Assembly (NCBI RefSeq): GCF_003143775.1
Contig: NZ_QFRJ01000013.1
Coordinates: 35,459-99,458 of the forward strand
Direction: 5' to 3'
Source of the DNA: Brumimicrobium oceani
Lineage (GTDB): Bacteria > Bacteroidota > Bacteroidia > Flavobacteriales_D > Crocinitomicaceae
Length of the DNA: 64,000 nt
Each line of letters begins with the position of its first letter. Positions within the stretch are counted from its first letter, which is position 1. Shown here piece by piece: positions 1 to 9,215 of this stretch. The position numbers and the translations under genes are program-made. Under the pieces are notes generated by a model that ran no database searches, was not told the DNA's origin, and saw only the letters and a program-made list of their open reading frames with translations.

Positions 1-2
1 AT

Positions 3-80
3 CGTGCTAACCTAACAAATAATACTTATAATGCCAATCGAAACAAACAGACAGGAGGAAGAGGAGTTAGACAATTTTAG
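3..80 (+). CDS. 3' end of an unidentified gene cut by the window edge
   Basis: An open frame enters from the left edge and stops with TAG at 80, twelve bases before the next ATG. The 25 visible residues are rich in Asn, Gly and Arg and end in Phe, a C-terminal residue common in outer-membrane proteins. The short spacing suggests co-transcription with the T9SS protein that follows. Too little is present to name a family, and the frame could be open by chance. Confidence 0.35.
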   Translation, partial: RANLTNNTYNANRNKQTGGRGVRQF

Positions 81-91
81 ACCAATAAATC

Positions 92-1168
92 ATGGCTATA
101 ACAGCAAGATATTCTTTTATTGCGTTACTTTTCACCTTACTCAAATTCCATGGCAATTCACAATTTCTGGGCGGTAAGTTTGATGGAAGCAGCAATGCAC
201 TCCTCGCTACCAACAACTGCAATTCAATTTCTGTTTCTCCATTTTCGGGTGGAATAAACGGTGGGTTTGCTAAGGCTCACTTTGGCAACGTCTGTAACGC
301 TATTGCAGTTAGTCCTTTTAGTGGTGGTGTAGCCGATGGATATGCAGGTTCAAGGTTTGGCGACACCTGCTATTCCATATCCGTCAATCCATTTTCAGGA
401 GGAATTGCAGATGGTTTTTCAAATATTAGGTATGGTGATTCTTGTAATGCTATAACTATCACTCCTTTTGCCGGTGGTTTGGCAGACGGATTTTCAAGCT
501 TTCAAACGACCAATGAGATCTGTTATTCAATATCTGTTTCACCTTTTTCAGGCGGGAATGCGGATGGTTTTGCCCAATTCTCTCATATTGTCGTTGATCC
601 AGAAACTTGTACACCCCTAATTCCACTACCAATAAACCTTCTATATTTTGATGCAATTAAAGAGATTGACAGAGTCAGGACAAAATGGGTCACTTTAAGT
701 GAAAGAGACAATGATTATTTTACTGTTGAGAAATCAACAGATGGATATAACTGGAAAAGCCTTGGCAAAATAAACGGTGCTGGAAATTCTACTTATGAAA
801 TTGAATACACCTTATACGATTTAGAACCTGAAATAGGTTTTCAATACTACAGATTAAAACAAACTGATTTTAATGGGGACTACGAGTACTCAACAATAAA
901 ATCTGTATTATTTGAAGAAGAAAACACCTACTCAATAACTGTTTTCCCTAATCCGACGCATGGAAATATCAACATGTCGGTATCTGGTAAAGCACTGAAA
1001 AATTCAACAATTACTATTTTTTCAAGCTTAGGAAAAACAGTATATCACTTCGAAAATTTCTCTGGAAACAATAAAACGTTTGATCTGAGTAGGTTTGAAC
1101 GTGGAATATATTTCTTACGTGTAATTGATAATAATGAGAGCAAAGTATTTAGAATTATCAAGCAATAA
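92..1168 (+). CDS. Repeat-containing secreted protein with T9SS type A sorting domain
   Basis: A predicted exported protein of 358 residues. The first 23 residues look like a signal peptide (hydrophobic stretch ending near GNSQF). Residues 43-165 hold five imperfect 25-residue repeats, each starting with Cys (C43, C68, C93, C118, C144) and following the pattern C-[NY]-[SA]-I-x3-PF-[SA]-GG-x2-[DG]-G-[FY]. A linker region (about 175-275) is followed by a C-terminal sorting domain with the FPNPT motif and a final FRIIKQ, typical of type IX secretion cargo. Function is unknown; the Gly/Cys repeats could form a surface-exposed array. The start is the first ATG of the frame, before the hydrophobic segment. 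Confidence 0.85.
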   Translation: MAITARYSFIALLFTLLKFHGNSQFLGGKFDGSSNALLATNNCNSISVSPFSGGINGGFAKAHFGNVCNAIAVSPFSGGVADGYAGSRFGDTCYSISVNPFSGGIADGFSNIRYGDSCNAITITPFAGGLADGFSSFQTTNEICYSISVSPFSGGNADGFAQFSHIVVDPETCTPLIPLPINLLYFDAIKEIDRVRTKWVTLSERDNDYFTVEKSTDGYNWKSLGKINGAGNSTYEIEYTLYDLEPEIGFQYYRLKQTDFNGDYEYSTIKSVLFEEENTYSITVFPNPTHGNINMSVSGKALKNSTITIFSSLGKTVYHFENFSGNNKTFDLSRFERGIYFLRVIDNNESKVFRIIKQ

Positions 1169-1193
1169 TTTTTAATGAATTGACTAAAATACT

Positions 1194-1217
1194 TGACAAA
1201 TCCGTCATTTTTTTTTT
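1194..1217 (+). terminator. Weak candidate terminator after the T9SS gene
   Basis: TGAC (1194-1197) and GTCA (1204-1207) can form a short stem with a 6-base loop, followed immediately by ten T residues, 26 bases after the stop at 1168. The stem is only 4 bp, so the call rests mainly on the T tract. Confidence 0.35.
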
Positions 1218-1286
1218 CAAAAAACAGCAAGTCATTCTGCACAAAAGGAAGCTTATCTTACAAATCGAATTTACCAAAACATTCTT

Positions 1287-2051
1287 CTAAAACCCAAACA
1301 CCACATCTTCTCCTTTTTCAATATTTCCAGCATCATAAGTCCGCTCCACAAACTTCATCTTTCTACTTTTATCTATAAAAAGCAAAGTAGAACAGCGTGT
1401 TCCATAATTGTCAATATCGATAAAAATAGAGGACAGTTGCTTTTCTAATTCATCTGTTAATCCTGTTTTGGGCAGTTGATCCACATCGGCTTTCTTTTCG
1501 TTTTTAAGAATGGTAAACAATGTTTCTTGGTTCAAATTATGACTTTGAATTTTATCCTCTAATTCACTTTTTGCGAATTCTAATTTCGGCCAAGGCGTGT
1601 TTAACAAAGCATTACTTACTCCATGAATTCCAGGTTGTATTTTAGTAATGGCATTTGAAATATTCGAATAATGATATATTCCATTTTCATCTCCTAGAAG
1701 CAAATTAAAACCATTGTACTCAGCAGCCTTCATCTTTAATTGAGAAAGATACTCTTCCGCTGAATCTGAAGACTTTAGAAAATCAGGAATTAAATTCCCT
1801 CGTGTTGGCGCATTTTCCTTAATATTTTCAATATCTCTGTAATTGGTGACGGCTCCCCACTTGCCATTTTTACTCACTCCAAACCAAGTTCCTCCTCCTT
1901 GTAAATCTTTTCCTGCAAGAATTTCAGGCTCACTTTCTGAATTCCAGAAATGCGCTTTTTGTGCAGGACGATCATAAAACTCATCTCTGTTGGCGATAAG
2001 AATTAAGGGATATTCTTTAGAAACGTTGTATGCAAATGCTATTAGACACAT
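1287..2051 (-). CDS. NRDE family protein (TANGO2-like)
   Basis: A 254-residue protein starting MCLIAFAY and carrying the family motif NRDE at residues 21-24, with the downstream GGGTWFG stretch typical of TANGO2/NRDE proteins. The conserved N-terminal Cys2 resembles an N-terminal nucleophile arrangement, although the biochemical role in bacteria is unsettled (eukaryotic members are linked to haem or lipid handling). It is predicted cytoplasmic with no signal peptide. It is convergent with the T9SS gene on its left and transcribed alone. The length agrees with the family. Confidence 0.9.
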   Translation of the reverse strand: MCLIAFAYNVSKEYPLILIANRDEFYDRPAQKAHFWNSESEPEILAGKDLQGGGTWFGVSKNGKWGAVTNYRDIENIKENAPTRGNLIPDFLKSSDSAEEYLSQLKMKAAEYNGFNLLLGDENGIYHYSNISNAITKIQPGIHGVSNALLNTPWPKLEFAKSELEDKIQSHNLNQETLFTILKNEKKADVDQLPKTGLTDELEKQLSSIFIDIDNYGTRCSTLLFIDKSRKMKFVERTYDAGNIEKGEDVVFGF

Positions 2052-2148
2052 GGTATTGAAAATTAGATGTTAGATATTTAGATTTTAGATATTAGACTTT
2101 GACTAGTCTAAAACCAAAATCTCGGTACAGCAAATCCGCCCTCTGTAT

Positions 2149-2164
2149 CTCCCTCCAAAGGGAG
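2149..2164. repeat. Small CTCCCT/AGGGAG hairpin in a 207-bp intergenic gap
   Basis: CTCCCT (2149-2154) and AGGGAG (2159-2164) form a 6-bp stem with a CCAA loop. It lies between the NRDE gene and the barrel gene, in a region that also has TTAGAT-type direct repeats (about 2066-2096). Similar purine/pyrimidine hairpins recur in Bacteroidota intergenic DNA; I know this only from memory. Confidence 0.4.
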
Positions 2165-2258
2165 AGTTTCTCCGAACCAGCATTTTCTAGATAGGAATTG
2201 TTTCTTTATTAATAGTTGAAAAAGCGTTTTTTTATCTTAGCATTCAAATACAATCTCC

Positions 2259-4004
2259 TTAAAACCTAAAGGTCAATCCTGCCATAAATTGAAATGCGTT
2301 TACTGGATATCCGTTCCAGCGTTGGTAATTTTGTGCTGCAATATTATTGAAATTAGCGAAGATGGATAAACGTGGTGTGTACCTAAATTCTGCTCCAATA
2401 TTCACATCCGCCAAAACTCCTAGTTTTTTGAAATACATTCCATCCTCAAGCTTTGCTCCTTCCAATGTTGGGTCAAAAACGCGTGCATTACGCCCTGTTT
2501 CCAACGAAAAATCAACTTTAGCAATTAATTTATCTGCAATATTGTACGTTCCTCTCGTAATTAATTCCAATTGTGGAAGATTCCATGCATAAGGATTGTT
2601 GTTGGCTGCGTAAGTATTAAAACGACCGATAAGATCAATTTTTAATTTTTCGTCTTGTTGATAAGAGATGCTACCAGAAATTGTGGTTACCGCAACTGTA
2701 TCATATTCTACTCGAAATTGATTTCCTGAAGAATAAATGGTGTCGTTGATAAACAAAGCGTGATTTCTCCAGTTCATAAAGGCAACATTGGCATTAAAAC
2801 TAATGCGAGAAGTTAATGTTCCTTTAATCCCGAAATGAAACTTATATCTGCTTTCATTTTTAATTTGGTTATTAGAGCCAATAAATTCATTTTCGGCTGC
2901 CAAATGCGCGAAACGTTGTTGCTTTAATCCTCCTTCAACTCCCGCGTAAGGAATAAAAATATCATCAAATAAAGAATAACGCACTTCTGCAATCGGATAT
3001 AGGCTGGCTTTCGTTTCTTCATGAACATCCAAAGCAAACTCCCCTCCTACTTTGAATTGAAGTTTTTCATTCATTCCATAAAAGCTGGTTACTGGTCGCA
3101 ATTGGATTACTGTGTTTTTGGAAACTATTCCGGTGTCCAAAAGTGCAATTGAAGTATCTCCAATGCCATATTTATAACCGTTATAACCGATATCTAAATC
3201 CGCACGAAGATTGGACAATAAGACATTCGAACTTGTATTGTATTGCCAACTGGTTTTAATTCCAATGAAATTCTCTCTACCTCGCCAGTCTGACAAACTA
3301 TCGGCTTCTGGTTTTCTATCGCTGAAATTATCGTATTCTACACCAATTCTATAATTCAACATGGCTGAATCTTTCTTGTGAGAATCGTAAAAAGCATTGA
3401 AACCAAAAGATTGATAGCGCTGTTTGATGCTGTCTCTATCGGCATCGGGATTTTGAAATCCATAATAATGCAATCCTTGGTTCAAATAATGCGCTCCTCC
3501 ACCATAAGAAAAACGACTTTCTTCCACTTTTCCAAAGGCTTTAACGCTTGTTTTATCATACATCGAAGGTGCATATTCGCTAATTTCACCCCATTCTGAA
3601 TGATGTAAAGCATGTGCTCCCCAATTGTATTTTCTAGAACGTGTCGAGTTATAATACACTTCTCCCAAACCTCTCAATCGACTTCCTCCACCAATTTTAG
3701 CGTAGCCGTTGTACAACTGAGAAAGTTGTGGACGATGACGAATATTTGCCGGCTCAATTCCCTCCACCTCAAAAGAAGTTTCTTCTTTTAAAACCAGTAA
3801 AGGATAAACCAAAACAGGTGAAGTAATTGCCGTATCAATCATTTTTGGACGCAAATAAATACGAGATGCAGGTGTAATTGAACGATCTGAATCCGTAACA
3901 ATATTTACATCACCTCCACCCTGACCAAAAGCCAATGGCATAGAGAAAAATACGCTTGTCACTGCGCTAAAAAATAAAACCATCTGCTTATTCATCGCCT
4001 CCAT
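2259..4004 (-). CDS. Putative outer-membrane beta-barrel protein (TonB-receptor-like)
   Basis: This 581-residue protein has a signal peptide ending near AFGQ. The mature part is dominated by alternating aromatic and polar segments, and it ends in GLTFRF, the aromatic C-terminus expected for an outer-membrane barrel. No plug domain with a clear TonB box is visible, so it is probably a plain barrel related to TonB-dependent receptors. Its start overlaps the end of the upstream TPR gene by 17 bp, which implies translational coupling and a shared task at the envelope. A second ATG three codons downstream (3995) could also be the start. The substrate is unknown. Confidence 0.75.
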   Translation of the reverse strand: MEAMNKQMVLFFSAVTSVFFSMPLAFGQGGGDVNIVTDSDRSITPASRIYLRPKMIDTAITSPVLVYPLLVLKEETSFEVEGIEPANIRHRPQLSQLYNGYAKIGGGSRLRGLGEVYYNSTRSRKYNWGAHALHHSEWGEISEYAPSMYDKTSVKAFGKVEESRFSYGGGAHYLNQGLHYYGFQNPDADRDSIKQRYQSFGFNAFYDSHKKDSAMLNYRIGVEYDNFSDRKPEADSLSDWRGRENFIGIKTSWQYNTSSNVLLSNLRADLDIGYNGYKYGIGDTSIALLDTGIVSKNTVIQLRPVTSFYGMNEKLQFKVGGEFALDVHEETKASLYPIAEVRYSLFDDIFIPYAGVEGGLKQQRFAHLAAENEFIGSNNQIKNESRYKFHFGIKGTLTSRISFNANVAFMNWRNHALFINDTIYSSGNQFRVEYDTVAVTTISGSISYQQDEKLKIDLIGRFNTYAANNNPYAWNLPQLELITRGTYNIADKLIAKVDFSLETGRNARVFDPTLEGAKLEDGMYFKKLGVLADVNIGAEFRYTPRLSIFANFNNIAAQNYQRWNGYPVNAFQFMAGLTFRF

Positions 4005-7000
4005 TATTTATGTCAATCATTCTGTTTGTATCGTCCTCGAAATCGTCTGGTGAGTTTTTCAATTGCATCAATTCAGACTTTACCTTATCTGCTTCTATCA
4101 ATACACCATCATTTTGATTCGGGTAGTTTTTAATTACTAAATCAATCGTTTGCTCTGCTTGAAACAAATCATCTTTCATCATGAAAACTCTTGTTTGCAA
4201 TATCAATGATTTCGCAATCCAATAGTCATAAGCTGGTTTTCGCTGCAACAATTCATTGTGCAATTGTTCCGCTTTTGCATAATCTTCTAAATGATAATTG
4301 GCATAGGTTAAAGTATAAAGCGCTTCGGTTCCACGAACTTTCCCCGTATTGTCTGCTGTCCAACGCAAGAAAGGCAATGATTTTTGATATTCTTTTATCT
4401 CGAACATCGACATTCCAGCAATGTAATTTCCTTCGATTCTGATTTCTTTGTCATCCAACAACTCATCTTGCAATACTTTATTGGCGGCAATAGCAGCTTT
4501 TGCGAAATTCTCAAGTATGAAATTAGTTCGCATTAGTCCAACACGCGTATTGAAAACAATCTGAGCTTTCGAAGCCAAACTTTCCAATTTTTCATAATGA
4601 GGCAAAGCACGCGAATACTCCTCATTGTTATATAGCAATTTCGACGTTCTCACCAATGCCTCTTCTGTAAAAGCTGAATTTGGTCTGTTGATGATGTTTT
4701 CGTAATAAGTAATTGCCAATTCTTCTTCACTACGTTGGTAATAAATATCTGCCAAATAGCTCAACAATTGAACAGTGAATCTGCCATTCGGATAACGGTT
4801 CAAATATTTATTTAACTCTGGAATAGCTTCATCATAATTTTCGTTGACATATAATTCACTTGCTGTTTCATAAAAGAAAATCTCTTCATCATCTTCAGAA
4901 ATATCGGCACAAGCATATTCTTTACTCAAACCAACGATTTTATCCTGACGACGCGTTGCTCTGTACACATCTACAATTCCTTGCGTTGCTCTTTTACATG
5001 TTGGATCATCCAAAGTAAATTCACTTAAAACACGACGGAAATAGCTTTCAGATTCCTGATACTTTTCTTGCTTAAACTTAATATCAGCAATCTCAATCAA
5101 GGCGTCTTTAACCAAAATGTTATCTGGATAGTTATTGACTATGTGTTCAAAATTAATGAGTGCATTGTCATAGTTTCCGCCATTTTTATAACTCATGGCA
5201 ATGTCAAATTTCGCTGGAATTACGAATGATGACTTTGGAAAATCTTTTAGGATTCTATTTAGAGTAGAAATCTGTTCAGCTCTTTTTCCTGGAATGAGCT
5301 TATACACTTTGGATAAGGAATAGAGGTAATGATCTTTCTTCGCAATTTTGTAGCTTAGTGCCTTTTCATAATTCATGGCGGACTTCTGAAAATCTGGGTC
5401 TTCTTTTGTATAATAGCAATCACCAATTCTAGCGAAGGCATCCGCCAATTTATTCTCGTTTTGGATATCATTTAACTGCGTAAAAGTCCTAAAAGCTTGA
5501 ATGGCTTGTGTCCAGTCTTCTTGCTCAAAATAGATATAAGCGATGTTGTAGTATGCCGATTGCTTCAATTCTACATCATTCATTCCCGGCACGTTTAAGA
5601 ACTCTCTAAATTCTTGAAGCGACAAACTCCATTCTTTCATCATGTAATGCGCATCTGCCTCCCAAAACTTGGCTTTTCCGGTAATCATTGGATCTACATC
5701 ATATTTCGCCACTCCTTTAAGTGCTGAAATACAACCTGGAAAATCGCCACGCTCGTACTTCTCAATTCCCATATTATAGGAAACCACCTGATAAGCTGTT
5801 TTTAATTTGATGTTTAAATTCGGAATGCGTTCTAATGATTTCAATGCTTCTGCATAGTTTTTTGTACTCGAATAAACGTTGACCAAGTAACTATACACAT
5901 CTTCTTTTCTCTCAGAATTTGGAAACTCAGTTAAAAACAATTCAAATGCTTTAATGGCTTCGTTATATGGATTATAGTCTAGCTTATAAGATAAAACCGC
6001 ATAATTATACAAAGCATCTTCTTGAACTATAGGGTCAAAGTTCAGCCCTGCTGCCGACCTAAATGCTGTTCTTGCGTAATTGAGTTCTTCTTTGTACAAA
6101 TAAGCTTGCGCAATATGATAAAAAGAAGTTTGTCCTAACTTATCTTCAGTTCTTGAAACACGATCAAACAAGCGAATGGCCTTTTCATAATTATTACTTT
6201 TGAAGTAAGCGTAGCCCAATGCATAACTTTGATCGCGAGACATTGGTTTTCTATTGCTATAATCTTCCAGGTAAGCAACTGCCTCATCAAACTTCTCAAC
6301 TTTGTAATAAGCATCTCCAATTAGCAGATTCATTTCAGCAGAATTATTGGCAATTCCATTCTCTTCTGCCGAGAAATTTGGGGCAAATTCTGTGACTTTC
6401 TCATAGTCTCCAAGTAAATAATAGATTTGAGTGAGGTAGTACGAAACTTCATCCTTAAAAGTAGGATTCTCTCTCAGTTTCAAGAAACCAACCAAAGCCT
6501 CACTGTAGGTTTTATTTTTGTAAGCTATGTGCGAATAATAATACAAGGCTGGAGCGCTATAACTAGAATTGCCATCTTTAATATCGAAGAATTCATTTCT
6601 TGCCGCAGTGTAGTCACTCAGTTGAAAATTGGAATAACCTAACTTAAAATGGTAAGCTGCGACTTGAGCGGTATCAATCTGCGTGGGATCTGTTTTGTAC
6701 AACCATTCTCTGGCATCTTTATATTTCTTACGCTGATAAAAATGCTCGCCGATCTTGAAGTAAATTCCATTTTTGTATATGCTTTCTGGATATTCATTAT
6801 TGAATTCCATCAATATTTTCACGGCATCTGTATTATACAACTCCAAAGCCGAAATTCCAACATAGTATCTTGCTTTGATGTATTGAGGATCCTGAGGATC
6901 AGAAAACCCTTCTAAAAAAGTTGTAAAAACCTCACGGGCAGCACTGTACTGTTCTTTTTCAAACAATTCCTCTGCACGATAAAAATCTGCATAATCTCCA

Positions 7001-7083
7001 CTATATTTCTCAGTGGATTGACTCCAAACTACTGCAGATAGGAGTATAGAAACGAGAAAAATAAAACCACGCGTTGTAATCAT
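3988..7083 (-). CDS. Large exported tetratricopeptide-repeat protein
   Basis: A 1031-residue protein with an N-terminal signal peptide (hydrophobic residues 7-20, ending near VWSQS). Nearly the whole remainder is made of TPR-type helical pairs: recurring Y-x3-A and A-x2-YF patterns such as YFKSNNYEKAI, and YYEKAL-like motifs. TPR arrays are scaffolds for protein contacts; in Bacteroidota such long periplasmic TPR proteins often accompany outer-membrane barrels. It comes first in a two-gene unit with the barrel gene, overlapping it by 17 bp. The C-terminus is acidic (DDFEDDTNR). No catalytic domain is visible. Confidence 0.85.
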   Translation of the reverse strand: MITTRGFIFLVSILLSAVVWSQSTEKYSGDYADFYRAEELFEKEQYSAAREVFTTFLEGFSDPQDPQYIKARYYVGISALELYNTDAVKILMEFNNEYPESIYKNGIYFKIGEHFYQRKKYKDAREWLYKTDPTQIDTAQVAAYHFKLGYSNFQLSDYTAARNEFFDIKDGNSSYSAPALYYYSHIAYKNKTYSEALVGFLKLRENPTFKDEVSYYLTQIYYLLGDYEKVTEFAPNFSAEENGIANNSAEMNLLIGDAYYKVEKFDEAVAYLEDYSNRKPMSRDQSYALGYAYFKSNNYEKAIRLFDRVSRTEDKLGQTSFYHIAQAYLYKEELNYARTAFRSAAGLNFDPIVQEDALYNYAVLSYKLDYNPYNEAIKAFELFLTEFPNSERKEDVYSYLVNVYSSTKNYAEALKSLERIPNLNIKLKTAYQVVSYNMGIEKYERGDFPGCISALKGVAKYDVDPMITGKAKFWEADAHYMMKEWSLSLQEFREFLNVPGMNDVELKQSAYYNIAYIYFEQEDWTQAIQAFRTFTQLNDIQNENKLADAFARIGDCYYTKEDPDFQKSAMNYEKALSYKIAKKDHYLYSLSKVYKLIPGKRAEQISTLNRILKDFPKSSFVIPAKFDIAMSYKNGGNYDNALINFEHIVNNYPDNILVKDALIEIADIKFKQEKYQESESYFRRVLSEFTLDDPTCKRATQGIVDVYRATRRQDKIVGLSKEYACADISEDDEEIFFYETASELYVNENYDEAIPELNKYLNRYPNGRFTVQLLSYLADIYYQRSEEELAITYYENIINRPNSAFTEEALVRTSKLLYNNEEYSRALPHYEKLESLASKAQIVFNTRVGLMRTNFILENFAKAAIAANKVLQDELLDDKEIRIEGNYIAGMSMFEIKEYQKSLPFLRWTADNTGKVRGTEALYTLTYANYHLEDYAKAEQLHNELLQRKPAYDYWIAKSLILQTRVFMMKDDLFQAEQTIDLVIKNYPNQNDGVLIEADKVKSELMQLKNSPDDFEDDTNRMIDINNGGDE

Positions 7084-7249
7084 CGTAAGACTTTAATAAA
7101 TACTTTTACTTTAACCTATAAAAATAGGGAGTATAGCCAAGGGAAAATGGCAAGCTGTGAAAAGTTTTAAACGCATTTCTGTTAAGATTGTTATTTGTTG
7201 ACCTAATTTTCTTTTATTATTTTAATCATCTTTGTAAAAACAATTAACT

Positions 7250-7957
7250 GTGGAGAAGGTAATCAATATTATTCAGGGAAGAGTTGAGCAGAAAAAAGTA
7301 ACTGTTCTGCAAGATGTTAACGTAACAATTTCTTCGAAAGAATTTGTTTATCTGATTGGTAAAACGGGTTCTGGAAAGAGTAGTTTTTTGAAAACCTTGT
7401 ATGCTGACTTGCGTCTTGTTGATGGTCAAGGAGAAGTTGTGGGCTATGATTTAAACAAACTCAAGAAACGTGAGATTCCATTATTGAGAAGAAAAATTGG
7501 GATTGTTTTTCAAGATTTCCAACTGTTGACAGACCGCTCTGTCATGAAAAATCTATTTTTTGTCATGAAAGCCACCGGCTGGAAAAAGAAAGCAATTATG
7601 GAGCAACGCGGTCTTGAAGTTTTGCGTATGGTAGGAATTGAGGAAAAGGCTTACAAAATGCCCCATGAGCTTTCGGGCGGGGAACAACAAAGAGTTTCTA
7701 TTGCCCGTGCGCTTCTTAACAATCCAGAGTTGATTTTAGCAGATGAGCCTACGGGGAACCTAGACCCTGAAACTTCCGGAGCTATCATGAATTTGTTGCA
7801 TGCTATCGCCAAAGAAGGAACCGCAATGCTAATGGCAACACACGACATGGGATTAGTTGAGAAATTCCCAGGAAGAGTCTTACGTGTGGAGAAAAACACC
7901 ATTAAAGAAGTGGAAGCCATGGGGAACTTTAATCCGTTTGAAGTGAAAGAATTTTAG
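7250..7957 (+). CDS. ftsE: FtsE-type ABC transporter ATP-binding protein
   Basis: A 235-residue ATPase. Walker A is GKTGSGKS (residues 37-44), the Q-loop is in VFQDFQ, the signature is LSGGEQQR, and Walker B is LILADEPTGNLDP. The size and the TGNLDP box match the FtsE/LolD class, and the closest family resemblance is to FtsE, which with FtsX controls cell-wall hydrolases at division. FtsX is not adjacent, as is common in Bacteroidota. The start is GTG at 7250; no upstream ATG fits. LolD or MacB-type ATPases are the alternatives. Confidence 0.8.
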   Translation: MEKVINIIQGRVEQKKVTVLQDVNVTISSKEFVYLIGKTGSGKSSFLKTLYADLRLVDGQGEVVGYDLNKLKKREIPLLRRKIGIVFQDFQLLTDRSVMKNLFFVMKATGWKKKAIMEQRGLEVLRMVGIEEKAYKMPHELSGGEQQRVSIARALLNNPELILADEPTGNLDPETSGAIMNLLHAIAKEGTAMLMATHDMGLVEKFPGRVLRVEKNTIKEVEAMGNFNPFEVKEF

Positions 7958-8103
7958 GAACTTATTCGCGTATTGGAAAAGGTAAATTCAAACCATCTCT
8001 CTATACTAGCATCTACATCCAGCTCTTCGCTTATGCTTTTTTCAGTTTTCATAGGATCAGTGAAAGGCTAATTTCGACCGAACACCTCTTGACCCCTGAT
8101 TGT

Positions 8104-8442
8104 CTACAATAGTGTTAGCACATTTTCGGGTGGTCTTCCCACAACTGCTTTTTCACCTTTAATAAAAATTGGACGTTCAATTAATTTTGGATATTCTACA
8201 AATGCTGTGATCCATTCGTCATCATTTAAGGTTTTTCCTTTAAAATGCTCTTTGTACGCTGCCTCTCCTTTTCTTACAATGTCCTCCGCTTTCATATCTA
8301 GCTTCTTTAACAAAGCTTTCAATTCCGCTTTACTTGGAGTATTCTCTAAGTATTTCACAACTTCTACATCCAGCCCTTTTTCTTCTAATAATTGTAAAGC
8401 GTTTCTACTTTTGGAACAGCGAGGATTGTGATAAATTTTCAT
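8104..8442 (-). CDS. arsC: ArsC/Spx-family thioredoxin-fold reductase (arsenate reductase-like)
   Basis: A 112-residue protein starting with a thioredoxin-fold strand and the motif NPRCSKSRNAL, whose single Cys is the catalytic thiol of glutaredoxin-linked arsenate reductases. The C-terminal part has PKLIERPIF and VVGRPPENV, the conserved Arg-containing segments of the ArsC family. It would reduce arsenate to arsenite using glutathione/glutaredoxin or another thiol; many ArsC-like proteins have untested substrates. It is 17 bp downstream of the MlaF gene on the same strand, with no arsenic-resistance neighbours (no ArsR or ArsB), so a general redox role is possible. Confidence 0.85.
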   Translation of the reverse strand: MKIYHNPRCSKSRNALQLLEEKGLDVEVVKYLENTPSKAELKALLKKLDMKAEDIVRKGEAAYKEHFKGKTLNDDEWITAFVEYPKLIERPIFIKGEKAVVGRPPENVLTLL

Positions 8443-8459
8443 ATTCTAAATCTTTTATT

Positions 8460-9215
8460 TTAAGCCAACTTCCCTTTTAAGGTCTTCATAAATTTGGAAG
8501 CATAAACGAAATTATTAATTTCCTTATTGTCTGTTTTAATGATTTCTTCTTTAGTTCCTTGCCACCAATTTCTCCCGTTGTATATAAAAACAATATGATC
8601 TCCAATTTCAATTACACTATTCATATCATGAGTAATCACCACTGTTGTCATATTGTATTCATAAGTAATTTCCTGAATAAGGTTATCTATCAATATAGAA
8701 GTACTTGGGTCTAAACCGGAATTGGGCTCATCGCAAAACAAGTATTTTGGCTTCATGGAAATTGCCCTGGCAATCGCAACACGCTTCATCATCCCACCGC
8801 TCAACTCAGCAGGCAAAAGTTTATTTCTACCCACCAAATCAACACGTTCCAGACAAAAATTAGCCCTATCCTCCATTTCCTTCTTAGACATTTTGGTAAA
8901 CATCTTTAAAGGAAACATGATATTTTCTTCCACTGTCATGGAATCAAAAAGTGCTGAACCTTGAAAAAGCATACCAATCTCTGTTCTGATTCCTTTTCGT
9001 TCTTTTCTGTTCATCTTAGAGAAATCTCTATCGTTGTACAGAACGCTTCCAGAGTCTACCTCCATTAAACCAACAATACATTTGGTAAGAACGGATTTTC
9101 CTTGTCCGGATTGACCAATAATCAAGTTTACTTTTCCTGCTTCGAACTTAGCCGAAAAATCATGCAAAACGTGATTATCCCCAAATGATTTATTTATACC
9201 TTTCACTTCAACCAT
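8460..9215 (-). CDS. mlaF: MlaF-type ABC ATPase for lipid transport
   Basis: A 251-residue ATPase with Walker A GQSGQGKS, a Q-loop in LFQGSALFDSM, signature LSGGMMKR and Walker B YLFCDEPNSGLDP. The LSGGM signature and the FQGSALFDS segment are hallmarks of the MlaF/Ttg2A group, which powers phospholipid trafficking between inner and outer membrane. It overlaps the MlaE stop by one base (TAATG), so the two are translationally coupled. No MlaD-type (MCE) gene follows in this window. Confidence 0.9.
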   Translation of the reverse strand: MVEVKGINKSFGDNHVLHDFSAKFEAGKVNLIIGQSGQGKSVLTKCIVGLMEVDSGSVLYNDRDFSKMNRKERKGIRTEIGMLFQGSALFDSMTVEENIMFPLKMFTKMSKKEMEDRANFCLERVDLVGRNKLLPAELSGGMMKRVAIARAISMKPKYLFCDEPNSGLDPSTSILIDNLIQEITYEYNMTTVVITHDMNSVIEIGDHIVFIYNGRNWWQGTKEEIIKTDNKEINNFVYASKFMKTLKGKLA

